From NCBI GenBank assembly GCA_022709425.1, contig JAKLIW010000005.1, positions 127,422-191,421 of the forward strand: a stretch of DNA of 64,000 nt. The letters are read 5' to 3'. The notes beneath the pieces are model-generated. The model was not told the origin of the DNA. It did not search any database and saw only the letters and a program-made list of their open reading frames with translations. The DNA comes from a bacterium. GTDB taxonomy: Bacteria > UBP6 > UBA1177 > JAKLFG01. The position numbers were made by a program, and so were the translations under genes. Below, piece by piece: positions 28,045-37,600 of this stretch; the first letter of the stretch is position 1; each line of letters opens with the position of its first letter.

Positions 28045-28323
28045 ATGAACAAATCGGATCTTATCAATGTGCTCGCCGACAAGGCGAAGCTCTCGAAACG
28101 CAACTCGGAACAGTTCGTTAACCTGATGGTCGATGCGATGATCGACGCGATGCGGAAAGAAGAACGCATCGAGATCAGAGGGTTCGGCAGTTTCGTCATC
28201 CGCCATTACGGCCAGTATGAAGGCCGCAATCCGCGGACGGGTCAGAAGATACAGATAGACGGCAAGCGTCTGCCCTTCTTCAAGGCCGGAAAGGATCTGC
28301 TTCAGCGGGTCAACACGAAGTAA
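28045..28323 (+). CDS. HU/IHF-family DNA-binding protein
   Basis: 92 residues, ATG with GGAGGAG upstream. Starts MNKSDLINVLADKAKLS, and the DNA-clasping arm has the conserved GRNPRTGQKI (about 66-75). FKAGKDL near the C-terminus is diagnostic. Binds and bends DNA as a dimer. Whether it is HU or IHF subtype is not clear. It lies 12 bases after the BamB-like gene and 3 bases before the DinG-type helicase gene. Confidence 0.93.
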   Translation: MNKSDLINVLADKAKLSKRNSEQFVNLMVDAMIDAMRKEERIEIRGFGSFVIRHYGQYEGRNPRTGQKIQIDGKRLPFFKAGKDLLQRVNTK

Positions 28324-28326
28324 CGG

Positions 28327-30822
28327 ATGTCCTCATTCTCCCCCGAGGACTTTCTGCTTCCCGAGGCGATAGCCTTACTTAAACATCATATCGAAGCAAA
28401 CGACGGCAATGAAGTGCTCGTCGTCGGCTCGGTGAACGCCGACGGCTTCGTCTACGAGGTCGAACTGTTCGGCCGCGGCACCGATTCGGCCGTCCCCGCC
28501 GTCCTCAAGGCGGCTCATCCCGGCGCCGTCATCATTCATAATCATCCCGGCGGCGACATCCGCCCCTCCGATGCCGACATCACTGTCGCCTCCGAGGCGG
28601 CCGAGAAAAGCGTCGGTTCCTACATCGTCGACAACGGCGTCACCCGTATCTTCCCGATAGTCCGGTGGATACCGGTCAAGGCGGAGGAGTTCCATCCGGT
28701 GACGGCAGAAGAGGTCACGGAGATCTTCGCCGAAAAGGGAAAACTCTGGCAGTCCTATCCCGACTACGAGTTCCGGCCGCCCCAGCTCGAAATGGCGCTC
28801 GCCGCGACCGAAGCGGTCAACGCCGGGACGATGCTCGTGGCAGAGGCGGGGACCGGGACCGGCAAGTCGTTCTCCTACCTCGTTCCGGCGCTGCTGTATG
28901 TGGCCATGAACGAGGGGCGCAAGGCGGTCATCACCACCTCGACCATCGCGCTGGAGGAACAGCTCTCCGAGAAAGATATCCCGTTCCTCAAGGAGCGGCT
29001 CGGCTACGACAAGATAACGGTGGCGGTCCTCAAGGGGCGGCAGAACTACCTGTGTCTGCGGAAATACGACCTGTTCCGGCGCGGCAATCTCGACCTTCCG
29101 TTCGACGGCAAGAGCGATCAGGGGCATATCGTCGACGAGATGGATGTCTGGATCGGGATGCCGCACGACGGCTCGAAAAGCGCTATGACCGCCGCGATGG
29201 ATGCCGATCTGTGGGTCGAGATCTGTTCCGACGAACATTCGTGCGAACGGGCCAAATGCCGGTTCTTCCCGCAGTGTTTCTTCTACCGGTCGCGCCGCCG
29301 GGCGAACTTCGCCCAGATACTGCTGGTGAACCATCACCTCCTCATGGCCGACGTTTCCCTGCGGATGGAGGAGGAGAACGCGGGCGGTATCCTGCCGCCC
29401 TACGACATCCTCATCATCGACGAGGCGCACAATCTCTTCAAGTCGGCGGTCAGTTTCCTCGGCGAATCGGTATCGCTGTCGGGGATCCTACGGCTGCTCC
29501 GGCGGCTGTTCAACAACGAGCGCGGCACCGGTCTATTGGCGCGGCTCCTCGACGCCTACGCCGACAAGGCGACCGCGAAGGATATCGAGAAACTGGTCAT
29601 GGAGATCGCCGCCTTCATCCCGTACTACCTCCATTCGCTCATCCCCGAATGCATGGAGCGGTTCAAGGCGGAGAAGGAGAACTATCTGCAACTCGACGAT
29701 CTGCGGCTTCGCACCGAATTGCGCGAGGCGCTTCTCCGGGTGACGCAGTTCCTCGATGCGCTGACCGAACGGCTCGCCCCGATAGCCGACCGCATCGGCA
29801 AGGCGGTGGAGCACGACCCGCTCAAACGGACCAAGGAGGAGGACACCATCGTATCGCTCCTCACCGAGGTGAACGGCTGTGTCCGGCGGCTGAACTCGAT
29901 GCACGACCTTTTCGAACTCTTCTTCACCAGCAGCGATACCGAAAAACTGGTCTTCTGGGGCGAGATCGTGTCGCGGACCAATCTGCGCCTGTCGATCACG
30001 CCGCTGGACATCCAGCGGATATTCGTCAAGAACATCTACGAAAAGGCGCGCACCATCATCTTCACCTCGGCGACCCTCACCACGGCGCGCGGTCCTGAGG
30101 GGTTCGATTTCCTCAAGCATGAAACGGGGCTCGACCTCACCGACCGGCCGACCTCGTATCTGCACCTCCCCGGCTGTTTCGACTACGCCAACGCCCTCCG
30201 CGCCTTCACCGCGCCCGATATGCCCGATCCGAACGATCCCGAGTTCGAGGAGGCATCCATCGCGGCGGCCGCCGACCTTATCCTCGCCTCCAACGGCGGG
30301 GCGCTGGTGCTGTTCACCTCGGTCAAACACCGCGAGGCGGCGCGCAAATACTTCAAGGAGTTCCCGCTGCCGGTCATCACACAGAGCGAGGCGGCCATCG
30401 CATCGGTCATGAAGCGGTTCCGCGGCGATATCAACAGTTCGCTCCTCGCTACCGATACCTTCTGGGAGGGGATCGATGTCAAGGGCGACTCACTGCGCAA
30501 CCTCATCATCGTCCGCCTGCCGTTCCGCTATCCGTCGCATCCGTTCATCATCCGCTTCGTCGCCAACCTCGAAGCGCGCACTGGAGAGGACGGGTTCTCG
30601 CTCTTCACCCTGCCCCACGCGATACTCAAATTCAAACAGGGGGTGGGGCGGCTCATCCGCACGAAGAGCGACCGCGGCGTGGTGATAGTGCTCGATAGGC
30701 GGCTCATGCAGAAAAGTTACGGCCGCGTCTTTTTGCAGGCGCTCCCCGAGGGGATCACCTTCGCGTCGCTCCCGATGCGGCGGGTCACCGCGCGGGTCGG
30801 CGAATTCTTCGGCCACGGGTAA
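28327..30822 (+). CDS. DinG-type FeS helicase with N-terminal RadC-like JAMM domain
   Basis: 831 residues. Residues 1-130 are a RadC/JAB-like domain with an intact HxHx7SxxD motif (H71, H73, S81, D84 in HNHPGGDIRPSDAD) and an upstream acidic residue (E in NEVLVVG). The rest is an XPD/DinG helicase: Walker A AGTGTGKS (about 173-180), iron-sulfur cysteines (NYLCLRK; ICSDEHSCERAKCRFFPQC), DEAH box (D365, LIIDEAHNL), motif V/VI region DTFWEGIDVKGDSLR and QGVGRLIRTKSDRG. Probably a 5'-3' DNA helicase in repair. The JAMM domain may cleave or bind something or act only structurally. Co-transcribed with HU. Confidence 0.92.
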   Translation: MSSFSPEDFLLPEAIALLKHHIEANDGNEVLVVGSVNADGFVYEVELFGRGTDSAVPAVLKAAHPGAVIIHNHPGGDIRPSDADITVASEAAEKSVGSYIVDNGVTRIFPIVRWIPVKAEEFHPVTAEEVTEIFAEKGKLWQSYPDYEFRPPQLEMALAATEAVNAGTMLVAEAGTGTGKSFSYLVPALLYVAMNEGRKAVITTSTIALEEQLSEKDIPFLKERLGYDKITVAVLKGRQNYLCLRKYDLFRRGNLDLPFDGKSDQGHIVDEMDVWIGMPHDGSKSAMTAAMDADLWVEICSDEHSCERAKCRFFPQCFFYRSRRRANFAQILLVNHHLLMADVSLRMEEENAGGILPPYDILIIDEAHNLFKSAVSFLGESVSLSGILRLLRRLFNNERGTGLLARLLDAYADKATAKDIEKLVMEIAAFIPYYLHSLIPECMERFKAEKENYLQLDDLRLRTELREALLRVTQFLDALTERLAPIADRIGKAVEHDPLKRTKEEDTIVSLLTEVNGCVRRLNSMHDLFELFFTSSDTEKLVFWGEIVSRTNLRLSITPLDIQRIFVKNIYEKARTIIFTSATLTTARGPEGFDFLKHETGLDLTDRPTSYLHLPGCFDYANALRAFTAPDMPDPNDPEFEEASIAAAADLILASNGGALVLFTSVKHREAARKYFKEFPLPVITQSEAAIASVMKRFRGDINSSLLATDTFWEGIDVKGDSLRNLIIVRLPFRYPSHPFIIRFVANLEARTGEDGFSLFTLPHAILKFKQGVGRLIRTKSDRGVVIVLDRRLMQKSYGRVFLQALPEGITFASLPMRRVTARVGEFFGHG

Positions 30823-30888
30823 GGCGCCGGAACCTTTGATCCGTGTTGCAGGTCTAACAGACGAACCGGCAAGAGAGTGGTAGTGGAT

Positions 30889-33030
30889 ATGAGGCGTTAT
30901 GGCAAAATAGCCCTCGTGGCGACGCTGTTCGCCGTGCTGTTCCTCTGGGCGACGCGCGGCCTGTTCTGGACCCCGCTTACCGCCTTCTTCCCACAGTTTC
31001 ATTTGGTTTTTCTGGCGACGCTTCTTGTCTGTGTCGGTATGACGTTGAAAGGGTACGGCCGGTGGAAGTCGCTTCTTGAAAAGATGATGGCGTGGCGCAA
31101 CTTGATCTTTCCGCCGTTCGCGTTCATCCTGCCGCTCCTTATCGCACTTTTCTTTTTCAATGAAACGCCCCACCCGATGGATGCGGCCCACTACCTCTGG
31201 ACGGCGAAACTGTTCCTGACGGGTCAACTGTACCTCCCCCTGCCGCCGTTCTACGAGCATGTCAACGAAGGGTTCATGGTGATGCACGACGGCCGCTACT
31301 ACTCGATCTTCCCGCCCGGATTCCCGGTGCTCCTGATGCCGTTCGCGGCGCTGGGACTCGCCTTCTGGCTCAACCCGATCCTCAACGGTCTTGCGGTCTA
31401 CCTGACCGGCCGGATAGCGGAGGAGTTGACGCACGACCGGCGGGTGGCGACGCTCGCGATGCTGCTGGCGACCGTATCCTCCTTTCATCTGTTCCTTTCG
31501 GCGACCCTTTTTCCCCACCCTGCGGTGCTTGTCCTGACGCTCCTCGCGATACTGGTGGCGGTCCGCGGCGATCTGACGGTCGGCCGGATCGCGCTCATCG
31601 CGACGCTCTGCGCACTCATCATCCCGATCCGCATGCAGGATGGCCTGTTCACCACCGCCGCGATAGGGCTGTTCCTTCTTTTGCGACACGGACGGCCCGA
31701 TATCGGCCGTCTTATCGCCTTCATCCTGCCGGTCGTCGCCGGATGCGCCGTCATGCTCTGCTATCAGAAAGCGTTGACGGGCGAGTGGCTGACGCTCCCG
31801 CAGGACCTCTATTTCTCCATCACCGAGGAGGACCCCTCGTGTCACCACATCGGTCTGGGGACCGGGTGCCGCTATCTCAACGGTTCGTTCCTTCCGCCCG
31901 AAGGACTGACCCTGCAGTATGCCTTTTTCGTGACCATGACACGGCTATCGATGCTGCTCTACAAGTTCACCGTCCATCCGCTCATGTTCCTCTTCGTCAT
32001 TTCGGCGGTGTGGCTGTTCCCGCGCCGTCACGCGGCGGCGCTGCTTTTGTCCGCCGCATTCATCGGCGGGTATCTCTTCTTCTATCAGGACGGCAATTTC
32101 TACGGACCGCGCTATTATTACAGTCTCGGGATGCCGTTGCTCATCGCGGCGGCCGACGGCTTTGTCCTACTGCGCGACCGGCTGGGAAGGGTCGGACGGC
32201 AGGCGCTTCTCGCCCTGCCGCTGGCCGGGGCGCTTTTTACCGGCGCGGTCATCATACCGCAGATCGCCGTTCAGCAGGCTTCGGCGTGGTATGCGGCCCT
32301 CGACAAGGTCAAACTGCTGGTGGCTCAGCGCGCCATTCACGAAGCGGTCATCTTCATTCCCTACCGTTTCAACATCGGATACAGTTTCGCCAATACCCTG
32401 TCGTTGCAGGAGCGCCCCCCTTTTGACCGTGCCGGGAACCGCTATCTCAATTCGATGCCGGTGCTGGATGCCCAGACCGCCGCATGGTTCCTCGCCAACG
32501 GGTATCGCTCGGCATGGCGGGTCACTGAATCGGCCGATGACCTGTTTTCTATCGCGCCGCTCCAGCCGGCGCCGCCGGATCATGTTTCGATAGAGGCGGA
32601 ATACAAGTTCAAGCCGCTCACCGGCTCGGCGCGCTACGGCTTCATGGTGGGCAATCTGCGCGATGAGCCCGGATTCGGCTTTAGGGCGGGGGTGACGCCG
32701 CTGTCGGGTTATTTCGCCTATGCCCTTCGCTTCGGTCCGGCGGGGGCGGGGCAGTACTGGGATACCGAACAGTATTTCGTCTCGGCGGGACGCTATCGGC
32801 TCAGCGTGGAGGCGATCGCGACCCCCTGCGGCGGCGAATTCGCCTTTTCGGTGAACGGTCGGCGGCTGGGGACATTCCCGGCGGGGTCCGATCAGCAAAA
32901 AGCGGTGCAGTTCGTGGCCGAAGCCTGTCTGCCGGCGGGTGCGAATCGCTTCGTCCTGACGCCGCTTGACGATGAACAGTGTCTGGTGATCGACCGCATC
33001 GTCGCCGACCGGATCGACGATTGTCGCTGA
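30889..33030 (+). CDS. Polytopic membrane glycosyltransferase-like protein
   Basis: 713 residues from the ATG at 30889; GTG codons at 30877 and 30883 are alternatives and the ribosome site (AAGAGAG) is ambiguous. About twelve membrane helices in residues 1-450 and an acidic first external loop (ETPHPMDAAHYLWTA) as in GT39/ArnT-type enzymes that use polyprenyl-phosphate sugars. The C-terminal 200 residues are a soluble beta-rich domain (EFAFSVNGRRLGTFPAGS) that looks like a carbohydrate-binding sandwich. Substrate unknown. Follows the DinG-type gene by 66 bases. Confidence 0.7.
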   Translation: MRRYGKIALVATLFAVLFLWATRGLFWTPLTAFFPQFHLVFLATLLVCVGMTLKGYGRWKSLLEKMMAWRNLIFPPFAFILPLLIALFFFNETPHPMDAAHYLWTAKLFLTGQLYLPLPPFYEHVNEGFMVMHDGRYYSIFPPGFPVLLMPFAALGLAFWLNPILNGLAVYLTGRIAEELTHDRRVATLAMLLATVSSFHLFLSATLFPHPAVLVLTLLAILVAVRGDLTVGRIALIATLCALIIPIRMQDGLFTTAAIGLFLLLRHGRPDIGRLIAFILPVVAGCAVMLCYQKALTGEWLTLPQDLYFSITEEDPSCHHIGLGTGCRYLNGSFLPPEGLTLQYAFFVTMTRLSMLLYKFTVHPLMFLFVISAVWLFPRRHAAALLLSAAFIGGYLFFYQDGNFYGPRYYYSLGMPLLIAAADGFVLLRDRLGRVGRQALLALPLAGALFTGAVIIPQIAVQQASAWYAALDKVKLLVAQRAIHEAVIFIPYRFNIGYSFANTLSLQERPPFDRAGNRYLNSMPVLDAQTAAWFLANGYRSAWRVTESADDLFSIAPLQPAPPDHVSIEAEYKFKPLTGSARYGFMVGNLRDEPGFGFRAGVTPLSGYFAYALRFGPAGAGQYWDTEQYFVSAGRYRLSVEAIATPCGGEFAFSVNGRRLGTFPAGSDQQKAVQFVAEACLPAGANRFVLTPLDDEQCLVIDRIVADRIDDCR

Positions 33031-33036
33031 AAAAAT

Positions 33037-33064
33037 TTTCAAATGCCTTCTTATCGGCTATAGT
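33037..33064 (+). promoter_or_regulatory. Possible promoter of the AMIN gene
   Basis: TTTCAA (33037-33042), 16-base spacer, TATAGT (33059-33064), 28 bases before the ATG. Confidence 0.45.
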
Positions 33065-33092
33065 CATTCGACTAGTGGGGGAATGACCCGGC

Positions 33093-34532
33093 ATGACCGT
33101 CTTCGTACTTGCGCTTTTGACCACTTTACAGATACAGTCGTACGATCTGGGGGACGAATACTATCTTCTGCTCGATACGGGTGGTACGACGGCGAGTTTT
33201 TCGTCGTTCCGCCTGAGTGAGCCCGAACGGATCGTGCTGGAGGTCGCGGGCCGCGCGGCCGATACCGCCCTGCCGAGCGTCGGCGCGACGGTCGGACGGA
33301 TCGAACGGAACGATCTGGGCGACAAGACCCGGTTCGTGTTCTTCATTTCTCCCGGAAGCGCCTATACGATCCTGCATCGGAAGAATCTTCTGCTCGTTGC
33401 GTTCCGGCAAGAACTCTTCATCACCGACGAGACCATCGAAACGACGCTCGCCGCGATAGAGACGCGGCTCGCCGATAAAAAGGCGGCGCTCGCGGCGGCC
33501 GAGGCGGAGAAACTGGCGGCCGAGGCGGAGAAACTGGCGGCAGAGCAGGCGAAACTGGCGGCAGAGGAGGCCAAGCGACTTGCCGAGGCGAAACGGCTTG
33601 CCGAGGCGAAGGCTGCCGAGGAGAAACGGTTGGCGGCGGCGCAGAAGCCCGCGCCCGAACAGAAGGTCGCGGTGGTGGTCCCGGAACAAAAGACCGTGGC
33701 CGCACCGGTCCGACCCGCGCCGGAGGATGAGGATGCGCTGGTGGGCGTGCTGGCCGCCGAACAGTCCCGGAAACAGGCGCAGGAGGAGTCGGCCCGCCGT
33801 GCCGCGCTCGAAAAGGAACGGCTTGAAAAAGAGGCGGCGGCCCGCGCCGCGGAGCAGGCGCGTCTGGCGAAAGCCGAAGAGGAACGGAAACTCGCCGAGG
33901 CGAAACATATCGAAGATCAGCGCCGCGCCGAAGCGAAAGCGGCCGAAGAGAAGAAACTGGCCGAGGCCAAGGTTGCCGAGGAAAAACGGATTGCCGACGC
34001 GAAGGCGGCCGAGGAAAAACGGTTGGCGGCATTGCAAAAAGCCGAGGAAGAGAAACGGATCGCCGAACAAAAGGCGGCGGAGGAGAAGCGGCTGGCCGAG
34101 GCGAAGACGGCCGAGGCGAAGATGAAGGAACTGAAGGTGGTGAAGCTGGAGCCGACCCGCCAGATCACCGAAGATGCGCCGCCGCTCAAGGTGGTGACGC
34201 TCGCCGCGAAGGGTAAGCTCAGGAATCTGTTCTTCCGCAAGTTCCCCGAATTCTCACGGGTGACCATGGAGGTGACGGGCGAACTCGACTACGCCTTCCG
34301 CGAGATAAAAGGCGGCTATGTCATCGACATCCACAACTTCGAGAAGATACCGAGCTATCTCCTGCACATCATCGACACCCGCGCCTTCAACGCCGAGGTG
34401 CAGTACATCTATCCCAAAAAGGACGGCAAGGTATTCAAGATATACATCAAGTCGGATCAGAACATCGCGGTGCGCAAATCGGACGAAGCGGGACTCATCC
34501 ACTTCGACTTCTACGTCCCGACGATGCAGTAG
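33093..34532 (+). CDS. AMIN / Ala-Glu-Lys coiled coil / AMIN periplasmic protein
   Basis: 479 residues, GGGGA upstream of the ATG. Short signal-like N-terminus (MTVFVLALLTTLQIQS), an AMIN-type beta domain (about 17-112), then some 240 residues of almost pure Ala/Glu/Lys/Arg coiled coil (about 120-355) interrupted by a Pro-rich stretch near 185-210, and a second AMIN-like domain at the C-terminus (about 370-479; FRKFPEFSRVTMEVTG, VIDIHNFEK). The coding DNA contains a directly repeated 21-base unit (33495-33540). AMIN domains localise proteins to peptidoglycan or secretin complexes; a spacer linking two such sites is inferred. Confidence 0.75.
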   Translation: MTVFVLALLTTLQIQSYDLGDEYYLLLDTGGTTASFSSFRLSEPERIVLEVAGRAADTALPSVGATVGRIERNDLGDKTRFVFFISPGSAYTILHRKNLLLVAFRQELFITDETIETTLAAIETRLADKKAALAAAEAEKLAAEAEKLAAEQAKLAAEEAKRLAEAKRLAEAKAAEEKRLAAAQKPAPEQKVAVVVPEQKTVAAPVRPAPEDEDALVGVLAAEQSRKQAQEESARRAALEKERLEKEAAARAAEQARLAKAEEERKLAEAKHIEDQRRAEAKAAEEKKLAEAKVAEEKRIADAKAAEEKRLAALQKAEEEKRIAEQKAAEEKRLAEAKTAEAKMKELKVVKLEPTRQITEDAPPLKVVTLAAKGKLRNLFFRKFPEFSRVTMEVTGELDYAFREIKGGYVIDIHNFEKIPSYLLHIIDTRAFNAEVQYIYPKKDGKVFKIYIKSDQNIAVRKSDEAGLIHFDFYVPTMQ

Positions 34533-34614
34533 GTCAACACACCCTCAGTCGCTTCGCGCCGGCGCTCTGCTATAGTATCTGGGTTGTCGAGATGGTTTTT
34601 ATAATAAAATTTTC

Positions 34615-34643
34615 TTGACATGCCGTTTTCTTTATCATAGCGT
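34615..34643 (+). promoter_or_regulatory. Promoter of the giant secreted protein
   Basis: TTGACA (34615-34620), 17-base spacer, TAGCGT (34638-34643); an overlapping TATCAT (34633-34638) has only a 12-base spacer. Strongly AT-rich upstream tract (34594-34612). Confidence 0.55.
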
Positions 34644-34683
34644 ACCCATGCTAGTTGTCAGTTACTTTTTTGGGGAGGGAATC

Positions 34684-37600
34684 GTGCCAGAGAATCGTAT
34701 TCTTGGTTTTATCCAGAGGTCTACCCGCACATTGGTGTCGCTAACTCTCTTGGCGCTGTTCGTGTTGCCCTTTGGGTCGTTGCAAGCATCAACAACCGGA
34801 GCAGGCGGATCAGGCAAACCGATTTTTATCAAAATGAGAAAGGATGCTACCGAAGAAATGGTAAAAAATGCATTTCAAACTTCTCTCGGAAATAAGCCAA
34901 TAACAGTAGATTTGCCGCTTGTGGGTGCATCAACGATAACTGTCAGCTGTTCAGATGTTCTAATAAGTCGTCCCTTTCTTGATTCGGGTGACGATCAGTA
35001 CAAAGCAAAGATATTTCTTTCCATAGCTGGCGCAGATCCATATAACTATTTCTCACAAACCCTCAACAACTACTCGATGACAAAGAACGATGTGACTCGT
35101 ACAGGTTTCTTTGAGGCTATACTTAAATCTCGCGACAACGGAAGAACATGGCGTTTGGTGATTTATCCGGGGAGCTTTCATCTAATGAATGACACGACCG
35201 GAAAAGACCTTAACAAATCTTGGCCCATTCTTCTTCCAGGCATTATCTCTAGTACTGTAATGGAAATACTTGCCACAACTACCATTAAATTTGATCAAGA
35301 ACCGGTTGCGGGTTCTTTTACGATTCATGTTTCCAAGAATGGCGAGGAGGATCAAATTACTCAACCCATTCAATACAATGCTTCGGCGGATGAAATCAAG
35401 GCGGCCGTTGAACGATTGTATGGTCTTCCAGCGGTAGTCGTATCTCTTCTTGATACCGGGGATCCCCAAAAAGAACCTTCTGCGGCTACTGGATTTTCCA
35501 TTTTCTTTAAGAAAGACAGCGATGATGATGCCGATGTGTTTATTACTATGATTGATCCTTCTTTGCTTTCTGTTCCCATTGAAGCAACCATCATTAATAA
35601 ATACAGTTATAACGATACTCGCATCACCTTTTCCAAAGATGTTTTCATGGGCGATTTCACAATGAACATATCGAAAAATAACGAGCCATATAAAACTACT
35701 TGGAACTATTCTTTTGATGAGTTAGCAGGAACTGTAGAACATCAAATAGAGTTTCTTTTTGATTTGCCCTATGTCCAAACTATTCCTCCTAGGGGTCTTG
35801 AGATAAAACTTAATAAGGGGTCTCAAAAACTAACCGATGAAGAAGGTTTCACTATTCAATTTCCCAAAGATATCGCAGATAGCTATGAAGTAACACATCT
35901 TGATACCTCTAATTTGTTTGGGAACCCGGTGCCACAGTTGACGGCGTTGGCTATCAATGTTTCTGACTCTATAAAAATGATTTCTAAGAGCTTTCCGTTT
36001 CCCGTAGAAGGTGCAACATACTCCGTTAACATAAAAACCGAAAAACCGGAAATGGATTTTGGATTTATAAATGATTTTAAAACGGAATCGAATAGTGTAA
36101 CCGTCAGCACATTAGTTAGCGGCACTCCCGTGACTTATAGTTCAGGCAATCTTATCACAACTAACTTCCCAGAAGAAGGTGTTGTAGCCGAAATCCGTCT
36201 TTCCGAAGATGTATTCAAATCAGTTATCAACTCTCTTATGAACACCCTTTCTACAGGAGACTCTCTTGGCGGGATACCATTCCATGGTCATGAAAGTTTT
36301 CAGGACCCCTGCTGGCTTAACTCTTTGGATGAGTACAAAACGCATATTGTGATTCACGATATAGGCGGGAGCGGAAATCGACCATTGCTAAAAATGGGAT
36401 TCAAGGTTCGAGGAGAATGCGATAATAGGCTGTTGTGGGCAGTATTTGATATTGTGGTGAGGGGATATTACGATTTTGTTTATGATTCTCAGATTGACAA
36501 TTATGGGAAAATAAAAGGATTTTTGCTCAGACGTATTGGCACCGAAAAGGAATGCATAAGGGATAATGTCCAAGTATTGTGCCCTGTAGCCGACGACCAA
36601 GTTCATCCCAACAACTATTTCCCTGCCGAGATACCACTTGATGATATTGCTCTGTCAACGCGGGGTGCGCTTTTCTCAACAGCCGAATACGATGCGTCGG
36701 CACCTGCAAAGATTCAAAGAATTGCTAAAATAGAGTTGCTAAAGAACCCCGATGATTCAACGGCAATTGGCGATTTGGTTTTCCAATTCAAAAAGAATGA
36801 TTCTTCATATTATACCGAAAAGAATGTTCTTCTTCCTTGGCTCTGGACACGGTATACATATGATGAAATCGGCGATGAAGATGGGGATAACGTGCCAAAT
36901 ATGTGGGATTTCTGTTTCTATGATCCGGACAATGATTGTGATAAAGATGGAGATATGCTCCGCGATGATTTAGATATGCGATTTTACCAAACCACTATCA
37001 CAAATATCGGGAATGCTCGTAGTCCATGGTTAACATTAAATAAAAAAGGAAGCTGCCCAAATGCTGGACCAATATTCATAAAGACATGGAAGGAAAAGTC
37101 AATTTATGGAAAGAAAATAGCCGCGTCTGGCAGTTTGGTTTATCGTGACGATTATCAAGGAAGCAGAGGTTATGACACCTATCTTTCTCGCTACCACTGC
37201 TACTGTGGAGAAAACGCCCTTCAAAGAGGGGATTGTGATGCCGCCTCAGGTATCTGTGGCGTTAACCACGCAGTCCCGACAAGCGCATTTAATGAAGATT
37301 TTGGTCGCCCAACATGGAATCATGTAAACCGCCCAACCGTTGAAATCAAAGATAATGTTACTGGAATAACAACCAAAGTTGTTAATCCGAATCAGAAGTT
37401 CCCCAGTAGAAAGATTGGTCAGCTTTTCAATGATCCCGAGGATTCGTTTGCCGAAGAATGGAACTGGGCCGAAAATATCAAGGACTATGTGACCGTCAAC
37501 AGCACTGCTCGATTGGAGCCCTATCTAACAGAGGCGGAAAGAAATATTCAGGTTGCTAGAGGCAACTATTTCGGCGCCCGTTTTTCTTCGGGACTGGTTA

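Noticed and set aside
33480..34130. Repetitive DNA that might look like a CRISPR or tandem-repeat array
   Set aside because: It encodes an in-frame Ala/Glu/Lys coiled coil with imperfect short repeats and no unique spacers.
34615..34683. Upstream start for the giant secreted protein
   Set aside because: The TTG start lies within the -35 box; GTG 34684 has the ribosome site and begins a proper signal peptide.
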